NCBI GenBank assembly: GCA_037043015.1
Contig: CM073321.1
Coordinates: 39,886,420 to 39,950,419 of the forward strand
Length of the DNA: 64,000 nucleotides
From: Bryum argenteum
Lineage: Eukaryota; Streptophyta; Bryopsida; Bryales; Bryaceae
Direction: 5' to 3'
Position 1 is the first letter of the stretch, and every line of letters begins with the position of its first letter. The notes under the pieces are model-generated. The model was given only the letters and a program-made list of their open reading frames with translations. It was not told where the DNA came from and searched no databases. This document shows, piece after piece, positions 35,726-46,641 of this stretch. The position numbers and the translations under genes are program-made.

Positions 35726-36994
35726 TTAAAGTTGCGCGAAGCGCAACTCGTGGAGAATGGATGCGGCGATGGCTTCGGCGGCAGGTTTGATCGCGGGGAG
35801 AGTGGTTAGTGAAAGAGGAGACAGAGTGTGCGCCGCCATGGGTGTAAATACTCGAATTTTGAATTCGGGTTGGCGCCTTGATGTGACGTTCAGGTGCGTC
35901 GGCCATAAATTTGGCGGCAGTCGTTGACTGGCTGGTCGCGTTGACCCCTCTAGTCGACTGACGAGGATCGAGTCCGAGGGTGGCGCGTCGTCTTCGTTTG
36001 TTGTTTTCCAAGCTTGGATTTCTGATTTGGTGAGGGTAGGAGTTGGAATGGGGACGTCGGCAGAGTCGTGTGGGAGTCGGTACGGCTTGACTTTGTTGAT
36101 GTTGACTAGGACAGGGTCCGGGTCGAAGTGTTAGAGGCTGACGAGTAGAACCGTATTGTTGGGTAGTGCGTATTGAACTTGATAGGGGCCGAACCATTTG
36201 CTGCGGAGTTTACCACCATGGACATTCGCACGTTTTGGGTGCCATAAGACGTAGTCGCCCATGTGATATTGGTTCGACGGGCTGTGAGTACTGGCCCATT
36301 GTGCGTGGTTCCATTGCCGGGTACCATGTTGCGTAGCAGCGTGGAGTTGATCCTCGTCCAGACGTTCGAGGTCGAATGTGCGGGCAACCATTACTCGGCG
36401 TGGTGTGAAGTCGGGTGGTTCAGTCGACCGGCTGGTCGGAACAATGTACTCGGTTGGCATGAGAGGGGTGAGGCCATACACCAGTTGGAATGGTGTATGT
36501 CCAGTGACCACTTTGTAAGCGGTTTGGTAGGCAAACAACACGGTGTGGAGTTGGATGTCCCAGTTGTTGCGGTTGTCATTGACGAGCTTTTGGAGCATCC
36601 GTACATTGATGACTTTGTTGGTCGACTCCGCTTGTCAGTTGCCTTGGGAGTACTATGTGGTCGACGTGGTATGTCAAAGTAGGAAATGTTCGGTCAACTC
36701 CAAGATTGTCGAGTTGATGAAATGTGTGCCCTGGTCGCTGACAATGTGGAGGGGGCACCCAAAGCGAGTGAGGATAGTTTCATAAAGAAACTGAGCAGTT
36801 TCCTTGGCAGTATTGCCGCGGAGGGCTCGGGCTTCGACCCATTTAGTGGCGTAATCTGTTGCCACGAGGATGTACCGACATACAGTATGTCGGGTTTTCT
36901 TGACGGGACCGATAAAGTCGAGTCCCCACTTCATGAATGGCTCGGCGGGAAGTTGCGTGACGAGTTTGGAAGTGTCTGTCTTCGGCAGACCCAT
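35726..36994 (-). pseudogene. Integrase domain of the Ty3 element
   Basis: Integrase core with FMKWGLDFIGPVKKT (first Asp), LHIVSDQGTHFINS (second Asp), and after a frameshift near 36600 DIQLHTVLFAYQTAYK and HTPFQLVYG; the C-terminal domain has WFGPYQVQYALPNNTVLL. The integrase zinc finger lies just upstream (HKGNAGGHFSH...CRTCH), across an in-frame TAG at 37007-37009 where the usual residue is Gln between the two Cys. A TAA at 36131-36133 also interrupts the frame before a Pro-rich tail ending at TAA 35726-35728. The region linking first and second core halves has lost sequence, so the enzyme would not work. Confidence 0.85.
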
Positions 36995-37006
36995 CGAGAG
37001 TTGGCA

Positions 37007-39883
37007 CTAATGGCAAGTGCGACAGTAGTCGATTGTGTCGCGAAAAAGGGTCGGCCACCAATATCCGGCATCTAGAATTTTTTGAACCGTGATGTCGTGG
37101 GAAAAATGACCGCCCGCGTTGCCTTTGTGTAATTCTTGCAGGATATTCCGACTCTGTTCAATGGTCAGTACCAAACAAAGGCGGTTATCTTTGCCGAGGC
37201 GATGAAGGCGGTTTTTTATAAGTTGGTACGGGATTGCCTTGTGAGCCAAGCATTTGCGTTCCTCCTTCGGCATCGACAGTAGAAACGTGCCAGTCCGTAG
37301 GTAGTCGATGATCGGCTGGGACCAGTCGGGGTCGACTCCAAACAACTGGGCGTCCGTCGTTTGGTCGTGTATGCCGATGGCGGGCTCCGCTCCCTCGTTT
37401 CGTGATAGTGCATCTGCAATCCCATGGGTTTTGCCTGACCTGTAGACTGCTGTAAAATTGAACTCGAGGAACAGCAGCAACCAAGGGGCGAGTCGACCGG
37501 ACACTTGAGGTTTATTGATTAAGTACTGAAGAGCAATATGGTCGACAAAAAACACGAAACAATTCCCAAGTAGGTAATGTCGGAATTTATTTACCGCATA
37601 TACCGTGGCAAGTGCCTCTTTTTCCGTGGTCGTATAGTTCTTCTCGGCTTTGCTGAGTAGTCGGGAGGCGTAGGCGATGGTTTGGTCGATCTTGCCTGTC
37701 CGGTTCTGAGCCAGAAGTGCGCCGACTGCAATGTCGGAAGGATCTGTGTGGATGTGAAATTTGAGGGACCACTCGACACCGATGAGTATCGGGGCGGATC
37801 GGTATTGCTCTTTAATAATCGTAAAGGCTTCCTCGCACTTGGTCGTCCAAACAAAAGGTTCGTTCTTTTGAGTTAAGCGAGTAATCGGCTCTATAATGGT
37901 GGCGTAGTTCTTGATGAAGCAGCGGTTGAATTGTGCTAATCCAGCGGTTGAATGGTGCCGGCATGTCGACCAAAGCTTGGATTTTCTTGGGATCTGGAAA
38001 CTTGCCTTCTTTGCCGACGATGTAGCCAAGTATGACGCCGGAGGAGACATAAAAAATATATATTTCCGGGTTCAGGCTAACCCAGTACTGTCGACAGCGC
38101 TCGAACACCAGTCGGAGCTTCAGAAGGTGGAAGTTGACGTCGCTGTAGACGCTAAAATCATCAAGGAATAATTTCATGAAGTCACCCAGGTACTCTTGAA
38201 ACACCTGGTTGACAATCCGTTGGTAGGTCGGGGGTGCGTTCTTCAATCCAAAAGGCATCACGACCCATACATATGCACCCCATTCGGTGATAAAAGCTGT
38301 CTTTGGCCGATCTGTCGGGTGGATGCGGACTTGATGGTAGCCCAAAAAACAGTCGATGAAGGAGTATGCCTCGTACCCGATAACAGCGTCAAGGACTTCG
38401 TCGGTAAAAGGTAAGGGGTAGGGATCCTTCTTGGTCGCAGCATTTAGCCGTCGAAAATCGACGCAGATGCGGAGTTTGCCGTTTTTCTTGGGAACGACAA
38501 CAATGGGAGATAACCAGGACGCCTGGTCGATAGGGGCGATGATTCCTGCGGTGAGGAGTCGTTCGAGGTCGTCCTTGACGGCTTTAGCATAATTGGGATT
38601 CATGCGGTACCTGGCTTGGTGGCTGGCTGAGATGGTCGGGTCGAGTTTGATTCGGTGGGTCGCGACGTGCTCGGGGATGCCTTTAAGGTCGTCGTAGGAG
38701 AAGGCGAATACGTCGATGAATACTTTGAACAAGGCCGTCGTACTTGCTTTTAATTTGGGTCGGATATTGGTGTTGAGCTTGAGGACCTTCGGGTCGGTCG
38801 CAATGCCAACATTGACTAGGTCGAGGCGGTCGGCTTCGTTATGGCTCCAATGTGCGATGTCCATGGTCTGAAGTTTACCCTGGATTGGGGCGTTGTCGTC
38901 GGGCATCGACCCCGGAAAATGGCGGATTGTATGCATTCTGTCGTTGCTGCTGTCCTGTGCGGGGTTGAGTTGGTCGGTCGGGTCCATGTAGTGTGTTGCT
39001 AATGCATGGCAGTCGATCGTCCCTAGGGTATATAATGTTGGGTCTGAGGCGAGCAAAACCTCTTCTTCCTCGTCTGTGATGCCCTCGATAAAGTTGTAGC
39101 AGATGAGGGCATGGGGCGTAACCGCTTCCATACCTAATTGGCGATTAATTTTCACCGTTCTGATAGTACCATTTTCCATGATCTGGACTTCGTTGTTGCC
39201 CCAATCGTGGATCACCTTGGCATGTCGGAGCCGGGTCGACCCAGTAGAAGTCGATAGTCGGATTTGACTGTCGAATAGTCGAGGACGATTAAGGTAACTG
39301 TATAGGGAATACTGTGGATGGAGATTTTCACATTGCGGATAAGGCCTTTGGGTTTGGCCAGAGTGCCATTCACCATCTTGAGATTGAATGGTGCCGGAGA
39401 TGGTTTTGGTAAACCAAGGCGGTGGCATTCGTCCTCGGTAATGACGTTGACACCCGATCCTCCGTCGATGAGAACGCCATCGACTACGTTTTTGCCCACG
39501 GAAACCGATATCACCGGCATGTGCCGGTCGACAACCGTCGTGGATGCGATGGTGATGTTGTTGTCGAGAGGAGGGCTTGAAGGACCATGAGCTGGCTGCG
39601 CGCTGTCGGGAGCGAGGCGAGATCGGAGAGCCGACTGTAGTGACGGGGAGAGTCGTAGTAAATCCCTCAAGGATACCTAAATTTTGCAATTGTCGACTTG
39701 TTGCAGGAGGTGAGCAGGTACACGGGTGTCATTCTCAAAGCTGGATGTTGTCGACTGTCCAGGCGAAAGAGGATGCTGGGGGAGAATACTTGCATCCCAG
39801 GCGGAGGGTGAGGACGGCGCGGTAATAGGGTTACCCGCGCGGGGTTCCAGTTCCTCCTGAAGGGATCGAACTTGGTGTATCAT
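37007..39883 (-). pseudogene. Protease, reverse transcriptase and RNase H of the Ty3 element
   Basis: A protease-like domain (ISVSVGKNVVDGVLIDGGSG) ends in LLLGRP, where a one-base loss near 39230 shifts the frame before LRHAKVIHDWG. Reverse transcriptase follows: WLSPIVVVPKKNGKLRICVD, YPLPFTDEVLD, VVMPFGLKNAPPTYQR and the catalytic FLDDFSVY. A short loss or shift near 37970 precedes RNase H (HTDPSDIAVGALLAQ, YTTTEKEALATVYAV, FFVDHIALQYL, GKTHGIADALSR) and the integrase zinc finger. The active-site DD pair is kept. A TAG at 39677-39679 separates the Gag-proximal part from protease. Confidence 0.93.
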
Positions 39884-40067
39884 GTCGTCTGGAGTGTCTC
39901 ATGGGCGGTCCAGTTGGGTAGCTCCGTGGCCGCCACCTCGGGGGTCGGTGTCGATGTAGCTTTGCTGCGAGTAATGGCAGCGACTGTGTTGATGCTGATG
40001 TTATTTGGGTGTTGCTCCTCAATCACCACTGTTGATGTCGATACTGGAGGTTCGCTGTGGAGTTGGG

Positions 40068-41972
40068 TCACCAGGCGAGTGATCTTGGGGTCCTGCAGTA
40101 ATAGACACAGGTAATTGGATGCTCGAGCGACTTGCAGAGTGCGCATGGGTAATGACTTCTGGGTCGATAATTGGCGCCTGGCGATGTTGGGGCTGGAGTG
40201 GTCGATGCAACGGTGGCAAGGGCTGCACAAGCGGCACGCCGTTTGCCGTATTCATTAGAGGGATTGAGATAGCAATCCTTGTCAAGATGCCCCAATTTTT
40301 TGCAAAGTCCGCACGTGAAACGCTTTGTGTTGATTCGGGTCAAGGTCGGGCTTGGGTCGGTTTCCCTAGGCAGTCCGCTCTCGGTGAGTTTTGCTGAGTT
40401 TTTGGCTTCGGCCAAGGTCGAGCGTGGCAATCTGACTGTAGCTACCTGCAGATACTTTAATAAGCCGGCTCGAAAGTTGCTTAGTAGGAATTCATCACTT
40501 GGCATATTGGCAAATTGACCAGCTTATTTCATCATCCGTTTGTAGTAATCGTCTACCGACTCTTTAGATTCTTGTTTAAGGGACCTAAACCAAAGGTACG
40601 CCTACTCGTCATTGTCGATTTCTTGGTATCGATGTTTAAAGGCGTCTAGTAAGGCTGGAAGGGTTTGGGCTGAGTAGGTGTTTTGTTGGGTTGTGAACCA
40701 ATTATAGTTACTGGCGTCTACTAACGAATTCCCAAACAAGGCTATGGTAATAGTCGGGTCAGATTCGCCATTTAAGGTAAGTGCGTTTGTAAATTTATGC
40801 ACATGGGTCATGGCGCATTTGCCTTCATGGTAGATTGGCATGCTAACAGGTTTCCGAGACGTTTGGCGGTGAAGAAGGTCGACCCGGGGTCGTGGAATGG
40901 CTGCCGGTGTCGGCCACGCAGGGAGACCCGGCGCATGATTTGGACATTTGTCTAGGGTGTGTCGGTATGACCTACACACAAAAAACGAGCGTAAACTAAG
41001 AGGAGGTACTCTCGTATAGGTAGGGCCCAGATTACCTGTCGATACCGACGTGGAAGGCATTGAGGGGCCAGCCAGGGGCGGTATCAAGCCGGATCTTGGT
41101 GCACCTGTCGGGGTCGACCTTGGGGGTGTCGAGGTCGGGACTGCTCCTGGAATACTCGCTGGTCGGGGTAGAGGAAGGGCTCGTCCCTGAAAAGGAAGAG
41201 TTGATGGGGCGCGAGGCAGCAGCGGCGGTGCGCGGGGGTTGGGTGGTACAGCTGGAGTCGGTGGTCGATTTTCGAGGTTCAGGACATCCGGCGGGTGTGT
41301 TGTGCAACCTGAATTGTATGGGTCGCGTATTGGGTCGACTAAGTTGGGGTTAGTGGCGAGATCCCTGTCCATAGGGTTGTGCGGAAATGTGGTTGGCTGT
41401 CGGCTGCTGGTCGACTGATGAGGATCGATCAGCTGTCGACTCGGCAAAGGTTGTTCCGCGGTTCCCGATGTGTTCGGATAGGGCATGGGTCCGCTACCCA
41501 TGAGGCGGGCTAGTCGGAAAGCCAAGAATGCCTGCTGGTTTTGCAAACGCATAATTTCGGCCTGTTGGTCATACAACGTGTCCATCGATGTGTCACGAGG
41601 TGCGTACCTGGCATGTGCGCTCGACGGGCGCGGTAGGAGTATGGTCTTTGAGGGAAATGGATCGCCAGGGGACGGCTGTCGAGAAGTTGGTTCTTCTCCG
41701 CGGCTGTGCGGTCGAGACGCCGATGTTGGTGACGGCGAGGAGGTCGGGCGTGGTGGGTCGACATCCGCGGGATGTGGCGAATGTGCCATGTTGGTGGTGT
41801 GACTTCCGCCGACTGGTGCTAAATTGTCGGGTCGGACGATTACCACTGGCGGCGAAGTCATTGAGGGTTGCAGATTTTGGAGTTTGCGTAAAGTCTGCGG
41901 ATTACGGAGTTGGTCAGCGGTGATTTCCAAGGGGTCAGGGGCGCCGCTTGCTCGCGTGTGCCTACCCGACAT
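40068..41972 (-). pseudogene. Gag polyprotein of the Ty3 element
   Basis: ATG at 41972. A long Pro/Ser/Thr-rich N-terminal region is followed by a capsid-like helical part (ALFGNSLVDASNYNWF..., DDYYKRMMK, LLSNFRAGLLKYL) and a CCHC zinc knuckle, CGLCKKLGHLDKDC (near 40320-40280), for RNA packaging. In-frame stops at 40602-40604 (TAG, probably TGG before, in ...AYLWFRSLK) and 40524-40526 (TAA) break it; a frameshift near 40090 follows. Confidence 0.85.
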
Positions 41973-41994
41973 AGTCTGGCCACGTGTCGGTTTT

Positions 41995-42075
41995 CAGATC
42001 TAGATCTAGATCTGGATCTGCAAATTGGGATCTGGATCGTGATTGGGATCGTAGATCTAGATCTGAATCCGAATT
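41995..42075. repeat. AGATCT-type microsatellite in the retroelement leader
   Basis: Repeated AGATCTAG / GGATCTGGATC words between the 5' LTR and gag. It is part of the untranslated leader. Confidence 0.8.
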
Positions 42076-42493
42076 GGAAATTTGAATGAAAGGGTTTGCG
42101 GAACGGAAGTGGGAGGGCTGCTTTAAACCGTTTCTGTGTGGGGGTTTGCTATTTGCGCTTTGGGCAGGGCGAAACCTCTTCCACGGACGGTGTTTGTGTG
42201 CAGGTGCTCACGTTCACGCTGCGTCGACAGATCCGTCGACGAGGTGGCGGGTCAGGGTTTGAGGACTCGTGTGGTTTTCACGGCGGGGTGTAGGACGACT
42301 GTGTTTATGAACATCGACAGACAATGACAGACGGTTAGTGTCGCGTGTGCGTGGCGTGTAGCCGAGCTACTGCCGGAAGTGATGCATACAGACCGTCCGC
42401 GACAAGACTGTCACACGATTTAGCTTCGGCGGGCACCATGGAGGTAGGTACCCGATGGCAAGTTAGATCGTTTGACAAGGACACTGAAGTAGG

Positions 42494-42513
42494 ACTTAAG
42501 CATGGTCGCCAAA
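42494..42513 (-). promoter_or_regulatory. Candidate primer-binding site
   Basis: On the minus strand, directly after the LTR end CCCCTAACA, the sequence reads TTTGGCGACCATGC. Plant Ty3 elements commonly start the primer site with TGG at this spot. The priming tRNA cannot be named from sight. Confidence 0.55.
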
Positions 42514-42515
42514 TG

Positions 42516-43126
42516 TTAGGGGCTCTTTCTGGAGGCAGTACCTAACAGTTTCAGCTTGGAAACTCGTCTAGACCAGGAGTAACCAGTGAGGTCGACAGTA
42601 GGTCGACTTTTCTACCATGTAGAAATCTACTCACTGGATATCTTAGAAACACACAAGTAAGACTTAGATCAACAAGGACTCGCTAAGTCGACTTTACTCT
42701 TAGTCAAGTTCTGGATACTCTCATAACCTCGGATTACTACAACAACCAACTAGACTAGACACACTCGGCTAGTCGAGTTGATCACAAGCAAAAAACAAAG
42801 TATGACGATAAGAGGCGGCTGTATGGGAGAAAGAGCAAAACATCAGTTATTATTAAAAGCAACCCCCTTCCACTCGAGGAAGGGATATATATAGTCCTAG
42901 GTCTGACAGGGTTGTCAGGCCTAGTCTACCTGATCTGGTCGGGTCGACCCTGTCAGTCGACTTGCAGTGTCGGCTGACTGGTCGGCTGCTTAAGTCGGGT
43001 ATCAACTGCTATTTCTTCCAACTTTATCCTCGATATCAACCGGGTATCTAATATCAATCGAGTGTCGACGTAGACAAAGTTAACCTAAGGGAATATTTGG
43101 AGAATATTCGGTTAACATCGAACTCC
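42516..43126 (-). repeat. 5' LTR (right copy)
   Basis: Second 611-bp LTR, about 98% identical to the left copy. It would hold the promoter of the element. Plus-strand edge TGTTAGGGG; the shared sequence ends at CGAACTCC (43119-43126). Confidence 0.9.
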
Positions 43127-44311
43127 CTGTAAGCTCCTGGTTTTGTGGTACAGGGACAACTTAGCGGCATAGAATGTCTCCGGAATATCATCAAATAGAT
43201 CGGCTACCTAGTGGGTCCTCGTTTCAAGAAACAAGAGTGGAATGAGGTGTTTGTCCAAGACTTTTCCCTCCAAGATACGGTTGAAACGCTCATTGCTCGC
43301 AGGAACGTACTGCACAGACTTCGACTTGTACTCATCCTTGAACGCATTGAAATACACAACGGCCTGGCAATTTCAATCGGTGGTCTCTCTAGTCGTCATG
43401 ATTTTTTCTGGAGGGATCATACACCGAATCCTTCCAAGCATTTAGGAAGTCATTGCAGTAGACATTGGACGTATCGTCCACTCTACTACTGTGGCCCGGG
43501 ACGCATCTGAGGTCGATAATGCCCAACGCGCACCTACCATCGTCCCAAGTGTACCCATTATTTAAGCCCCTGAATTGGAATGTCTCAGCATCAAGTATTC
43601 GTGTGCGAAGAGCCGGAGTTGGCAGCGAAAAATCCCCTTTGACATCCAAACTTTTCGTGAAGAACTCTGCTGCGTACTCGGAGATCTCCTCCGATCTCTT
43701 GTTCTTTGTCCTCTTCTGGCGGTAGTCGCTGAAGAAAGAGTCCCCCGTCACGGAAAGGAGCACCGACATAGTCTGCCGATTAACGTTGTGATCGAACAGG
43801 TTCCACTTTTCAACGACAAACTTATTCGCATTGTCTAATCACCCCAGTGCTGGCTTGATGTTGTGGAACTCTCTGGCAACACATTTTTTCCTCATGCGCT
43901 TCTCCATCCACATCTTTATCGAAACGCACTCCAAGTAGTTGACCTTCGGTTCTTCAAGGACATCTTGGGATACGGTAGGTCCCGATTGGGAGTCTTATTC
44001 AGAAGATGTTGCGCAAGTGTCTTTAAGTCGTGCTCCTCCAATCCCGACATGCACTTAAAGGTATCGCGAGTCAAGACGACCTCTTTGGCTTTCGACTCCC
44101 AGTCATGCGTCCAATTGAAAGACTCGCAAGTATCGGGGACGATCAATTCTCCTAGCCCATTTGCAATGATAACGTCGGACCACAGCTGCTATACTTCATT
44201 GGAAGCAGTGATGATTTCCAATTTGTTGAGAAGGACCGCTGGCTTTGAGAGCTTGTCGGGTGATTTGGTGTTGATACTTATGAAGCGTTTCACCATGGCT
44301 TCTTCAAAATC
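43127..44311 (-). pseudogene. ParB/methylase-like protein copy 2, middle and methylase part, disrupted
   Basis: Starts at the acceptor CTTCAG with DFEEAMVKRF, aligning with EFMEAVRTRF in copy 1, and continues through KLEIITASNE, a region shifted by one base near 43970, then the motif-IV-like LGIIDLRCVPG (copy 1: VGIMDFRNIPG) and SKSVQYVPASNERF. The retrotransposon LTR begins at 43126, inside the methylase-like region and before motif I. The ParB part that should lie upstream (to the right) is missing; the DUF7869 copy 2 lies there instead. In-frame stops: TAG 43208, TGA 43373, TGA 43839, TAG 44189. The two copies show which parts of the family are conserved. Confidence 0.65.
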
Positions 44312-44803
44312 CTGAAGAAAAAGAGCAAATTATTTAAAAGACATGACGGGATAATACGTAATTTGTTATAATGGTAATATCCAAACTCTCAAAAACCAAT
44401 CGACCTAAATTCCAACATATGTATCGAGCTAAACGCGCGTGTTGTAGAGCTAAAGTGAATACAAAAGATGATGAAAGTAGCAAACGCAGAATGCATTCCG
44501 ACAGCAATTTGCAAAAAGAACACAATAAAACGATAAACTCAATTAAACTGGGAATCGACAATTAACAGCGAAAAAATACAAACACTCGAATTGTTGACCT
44601 TTAAGGCACATCGACTGTACCAATACTTAACTCCGGATATCAACCGCTAGCAAATATAAGAGATGGGACTTCTACGTGCATTTCTAAGATGATTCTATTG
44701 GCAAAAAGTCACGATACAATAAATTGATTGCTCAAATTGCATTGAGGTCATTTAGCTTGACTAGAGCTAAATTGGCATGCCCAAATAAACTAGGGATGTC
44801 AGG
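44312..44803. other. AT-rich stretch, probably intronic
   Basis: No gene seen. It lies upstream of the methylase-like exon and downstream of the DUF7869 copy 2 stop codon, and may be remnant intron. Confidence 0.5.
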
Positions 44804-45933
44804 CTACTCCTCTCCACCGTCGAACCGCTCAATACTTTGTTTGATGATGTCGATTTGACGCTCCGATAATGAAATAATCGGACGCCAAGAGCCAAGTTTT
44901 GCACTTGATTACCATGACGTAAAAATAGCATCAGCATGAAGCCATTCCGGAATGTGAGTGTCTTCAATTTCCATTTGAAAGTCTTCTTGGTATTCCAACC
45001 AGCATAGGTTTCGTGAACAACACTATTTTTTGATACAAGTTGAAAATATTGCATCTGAATACAGCTAGGATAGTTGTGATCAACATCGAAATCAGTTAAA
45101 GCCCTAGCAATCCAGAAAGGACAAGCATCCCCATCGGCTGGACGTAGAGCTACCAAATATCCAGCAAAAACATCTCGACCAACCCGAAACGACTCTCTTG
45201 GTCTATCACACAATCGTCCGATAAAGTGCGGATCACGCCCATATTCCTCTTGCAATTCGCCAGTATTTAAGAATTCTCGTGTCGCAGGTACTCGAGTTAA
45301 AGGCCAACACCCGTTCTTCAGAAATGAAGACACTTCTATAGGCTCAACCAACGAAATGTTCACAGCTCGCCAATAGCAAATAAAAAATTCATGCCGTTGA
45401 CCAAATTCTCCAGATATGTCCTCCGCACATGAAGTCTCCCACATCTTAATAAACCCTCCAATGCCTTTTACAATGTCATCATGGTTCTTCATGGGAATGG
45501 GCGCCAAAGGTTTCATGTCACCTGTAGGTAACAATGGTTTTCCTGTACTTCGGTCCTCTTTCCACAATTTTATACCTCCATTAGTAGAAGGTAACCACTC
45601 ATTGTCTGTGCATAACATCTTATACTGCATCATGGGCCATCCATTGTCATGCTTGTAAAACTTGAATTGCTGACCCTTTGAATGCCCAACTAGAATTTCA
45701 TATCTAGAACCAATGTAGTCTTTGATATAACCCTTGAAGTTAGGTATTTCCTCTATCAAATGAGGAATGACCGGCAAAGACTCGGCGTCCATAAATGACT
45801 TCATCAACTGAGGAAGTGTGAGAAAGTCATTCTCTTTGAGATTCATGATCCAATGTCGAAAGAGGGCGTCAATATCATCGTGGGTATGTCCAACTAACAA
45901 GAAATTGAAATATACTTCACGGAACACACCCAT
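44804..45933 (-). pseudogene. DUF7869-type protein copy 2, N-terminus missing
   Basis: Homologous to the C-terminal half of the gene at 19655-22489: VFREVYFNFLLVGHTHDDID aligns with IFREVYVNFMLVGHSHDDID, and colinear similarity continues through GGIKLWKED, DIVKGIGGFI, YWRAV, PADGDACPFWIARAL. A one-base shift near 44975 moves the true C-terminus to another frame ending at TAG 44804-44806, with a TAA just after TSW. The N-terminal half, including the DNAAGDN motif, is absent. The break at about 45930 lies a few bases from the hAT end at 45941, so the hAT insertion most likely cut this gene. Confidence 0.75.
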
Positions 45934-45954
45934 GTGTACCCAGGGTTGTCAGGA

Positions 45955-46382
45955 CGACCGGACCAGGGGGCGACCGGTCGACCATGGTCCGGTCGTCCTC
46001 AGCCCCTAGGACCTGTCGGTGACATAACGGGTTTTTTATAATTTACCTGGGATAAATTACCGTCCGACCGGTGGCCGACCGCACCCCCGTCTGATCCTTT
46101 GACCAGCCGACCGCACCCCCGTCCGACCGTTTGACCGGCCGACCGCACCCCCGTCCGACGCTTGGACCGGCCGACCGGTGGCAGGACCGGCGTTCCCTAG
46201 GCCGACCGGTGTGCGGACCGACGAGGTCGGCTGCTGACCGGGGTGACGACCGTCGAGGTCGGCCGCCGACCGGGGTGACGACCGGCGAGGTCGGCCGCCG
46301 ACCGCTTTGGCAACCGTCGAGGTCGGCCGCCGACCGCTTTGGCGACCGTCGAGGTCGGCCGCCTACGAAGGCCCGACCGGTC
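45955..46382. repeat. GC-rich subterminal array of GACCG words
   Basis: Dense repeats of GACCGGCCGACCG, CCCCCGTCCGAC and the ~30-bp word GACCGTCGAGGTCGGCCGCC. Such arrays just inside hAT ends act as transposase-binding regions in known hAT elements. Open frames here are compositional. Confidence 0.75.
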
Positions 46383-46641
46383 AAATTTCAACGGTCAAAT
46401 TTCAAATTTCAACGGTCAAATTCAGGGTTGAAGGTATATAAGAGAAGAAACACAAGGCCTCATTTCACTTCCGAATTGTGAATGCGACCCAACGTCTATG
46501 AGCTGCATAACTTTATGTTATGTGTCCGTTGCTTGGTACGTATTGAGTTCGGGAGTGCAGAGTTCGTTCACGAACTGTTGACATTTTTTTCTACATATCT
46601 ACTACCACGTTTGTTCATTTTGAGGTGTCTTACCTATCAAA

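Larger units (their letters stand above)
31514..43126 (-). mobile_element. Ty3-type LTR retrotransposon, near full length
   Basis: Two 611-bp LTRs bound an 11.6-kb element read on the minus strand: gag, protease, reverse transcriptase, RNase H, integrase, then an extra ORF before the 3' LTR. The order PR-RT-RH-IN is that of Ty3 elements. No chromodomain was seen after integrase, and the long region with an extra ORF beyond it recalls the Tat/Athila branch. The LTRs differ at about 12 positions (about 98% identical), 9 of them transitions. No target-site duplication is visible: GAAAT on the left, CTGTA on the right. The element interrupts a ParB/methylase-like gene. Ten in-frame stops and several frameshifts make it defective. 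Confidence 0.93.

Noticed and set aside
32146-42545. Many plus-strand open frames of 60-200 codons.
   Set aside because: They are antisense to the retrotransposon genes, with no domain of their own.
46043-46391. Arg/Pro-rich open frames on both strands.
   Set aside because: They translate the GACCG subterminal array.
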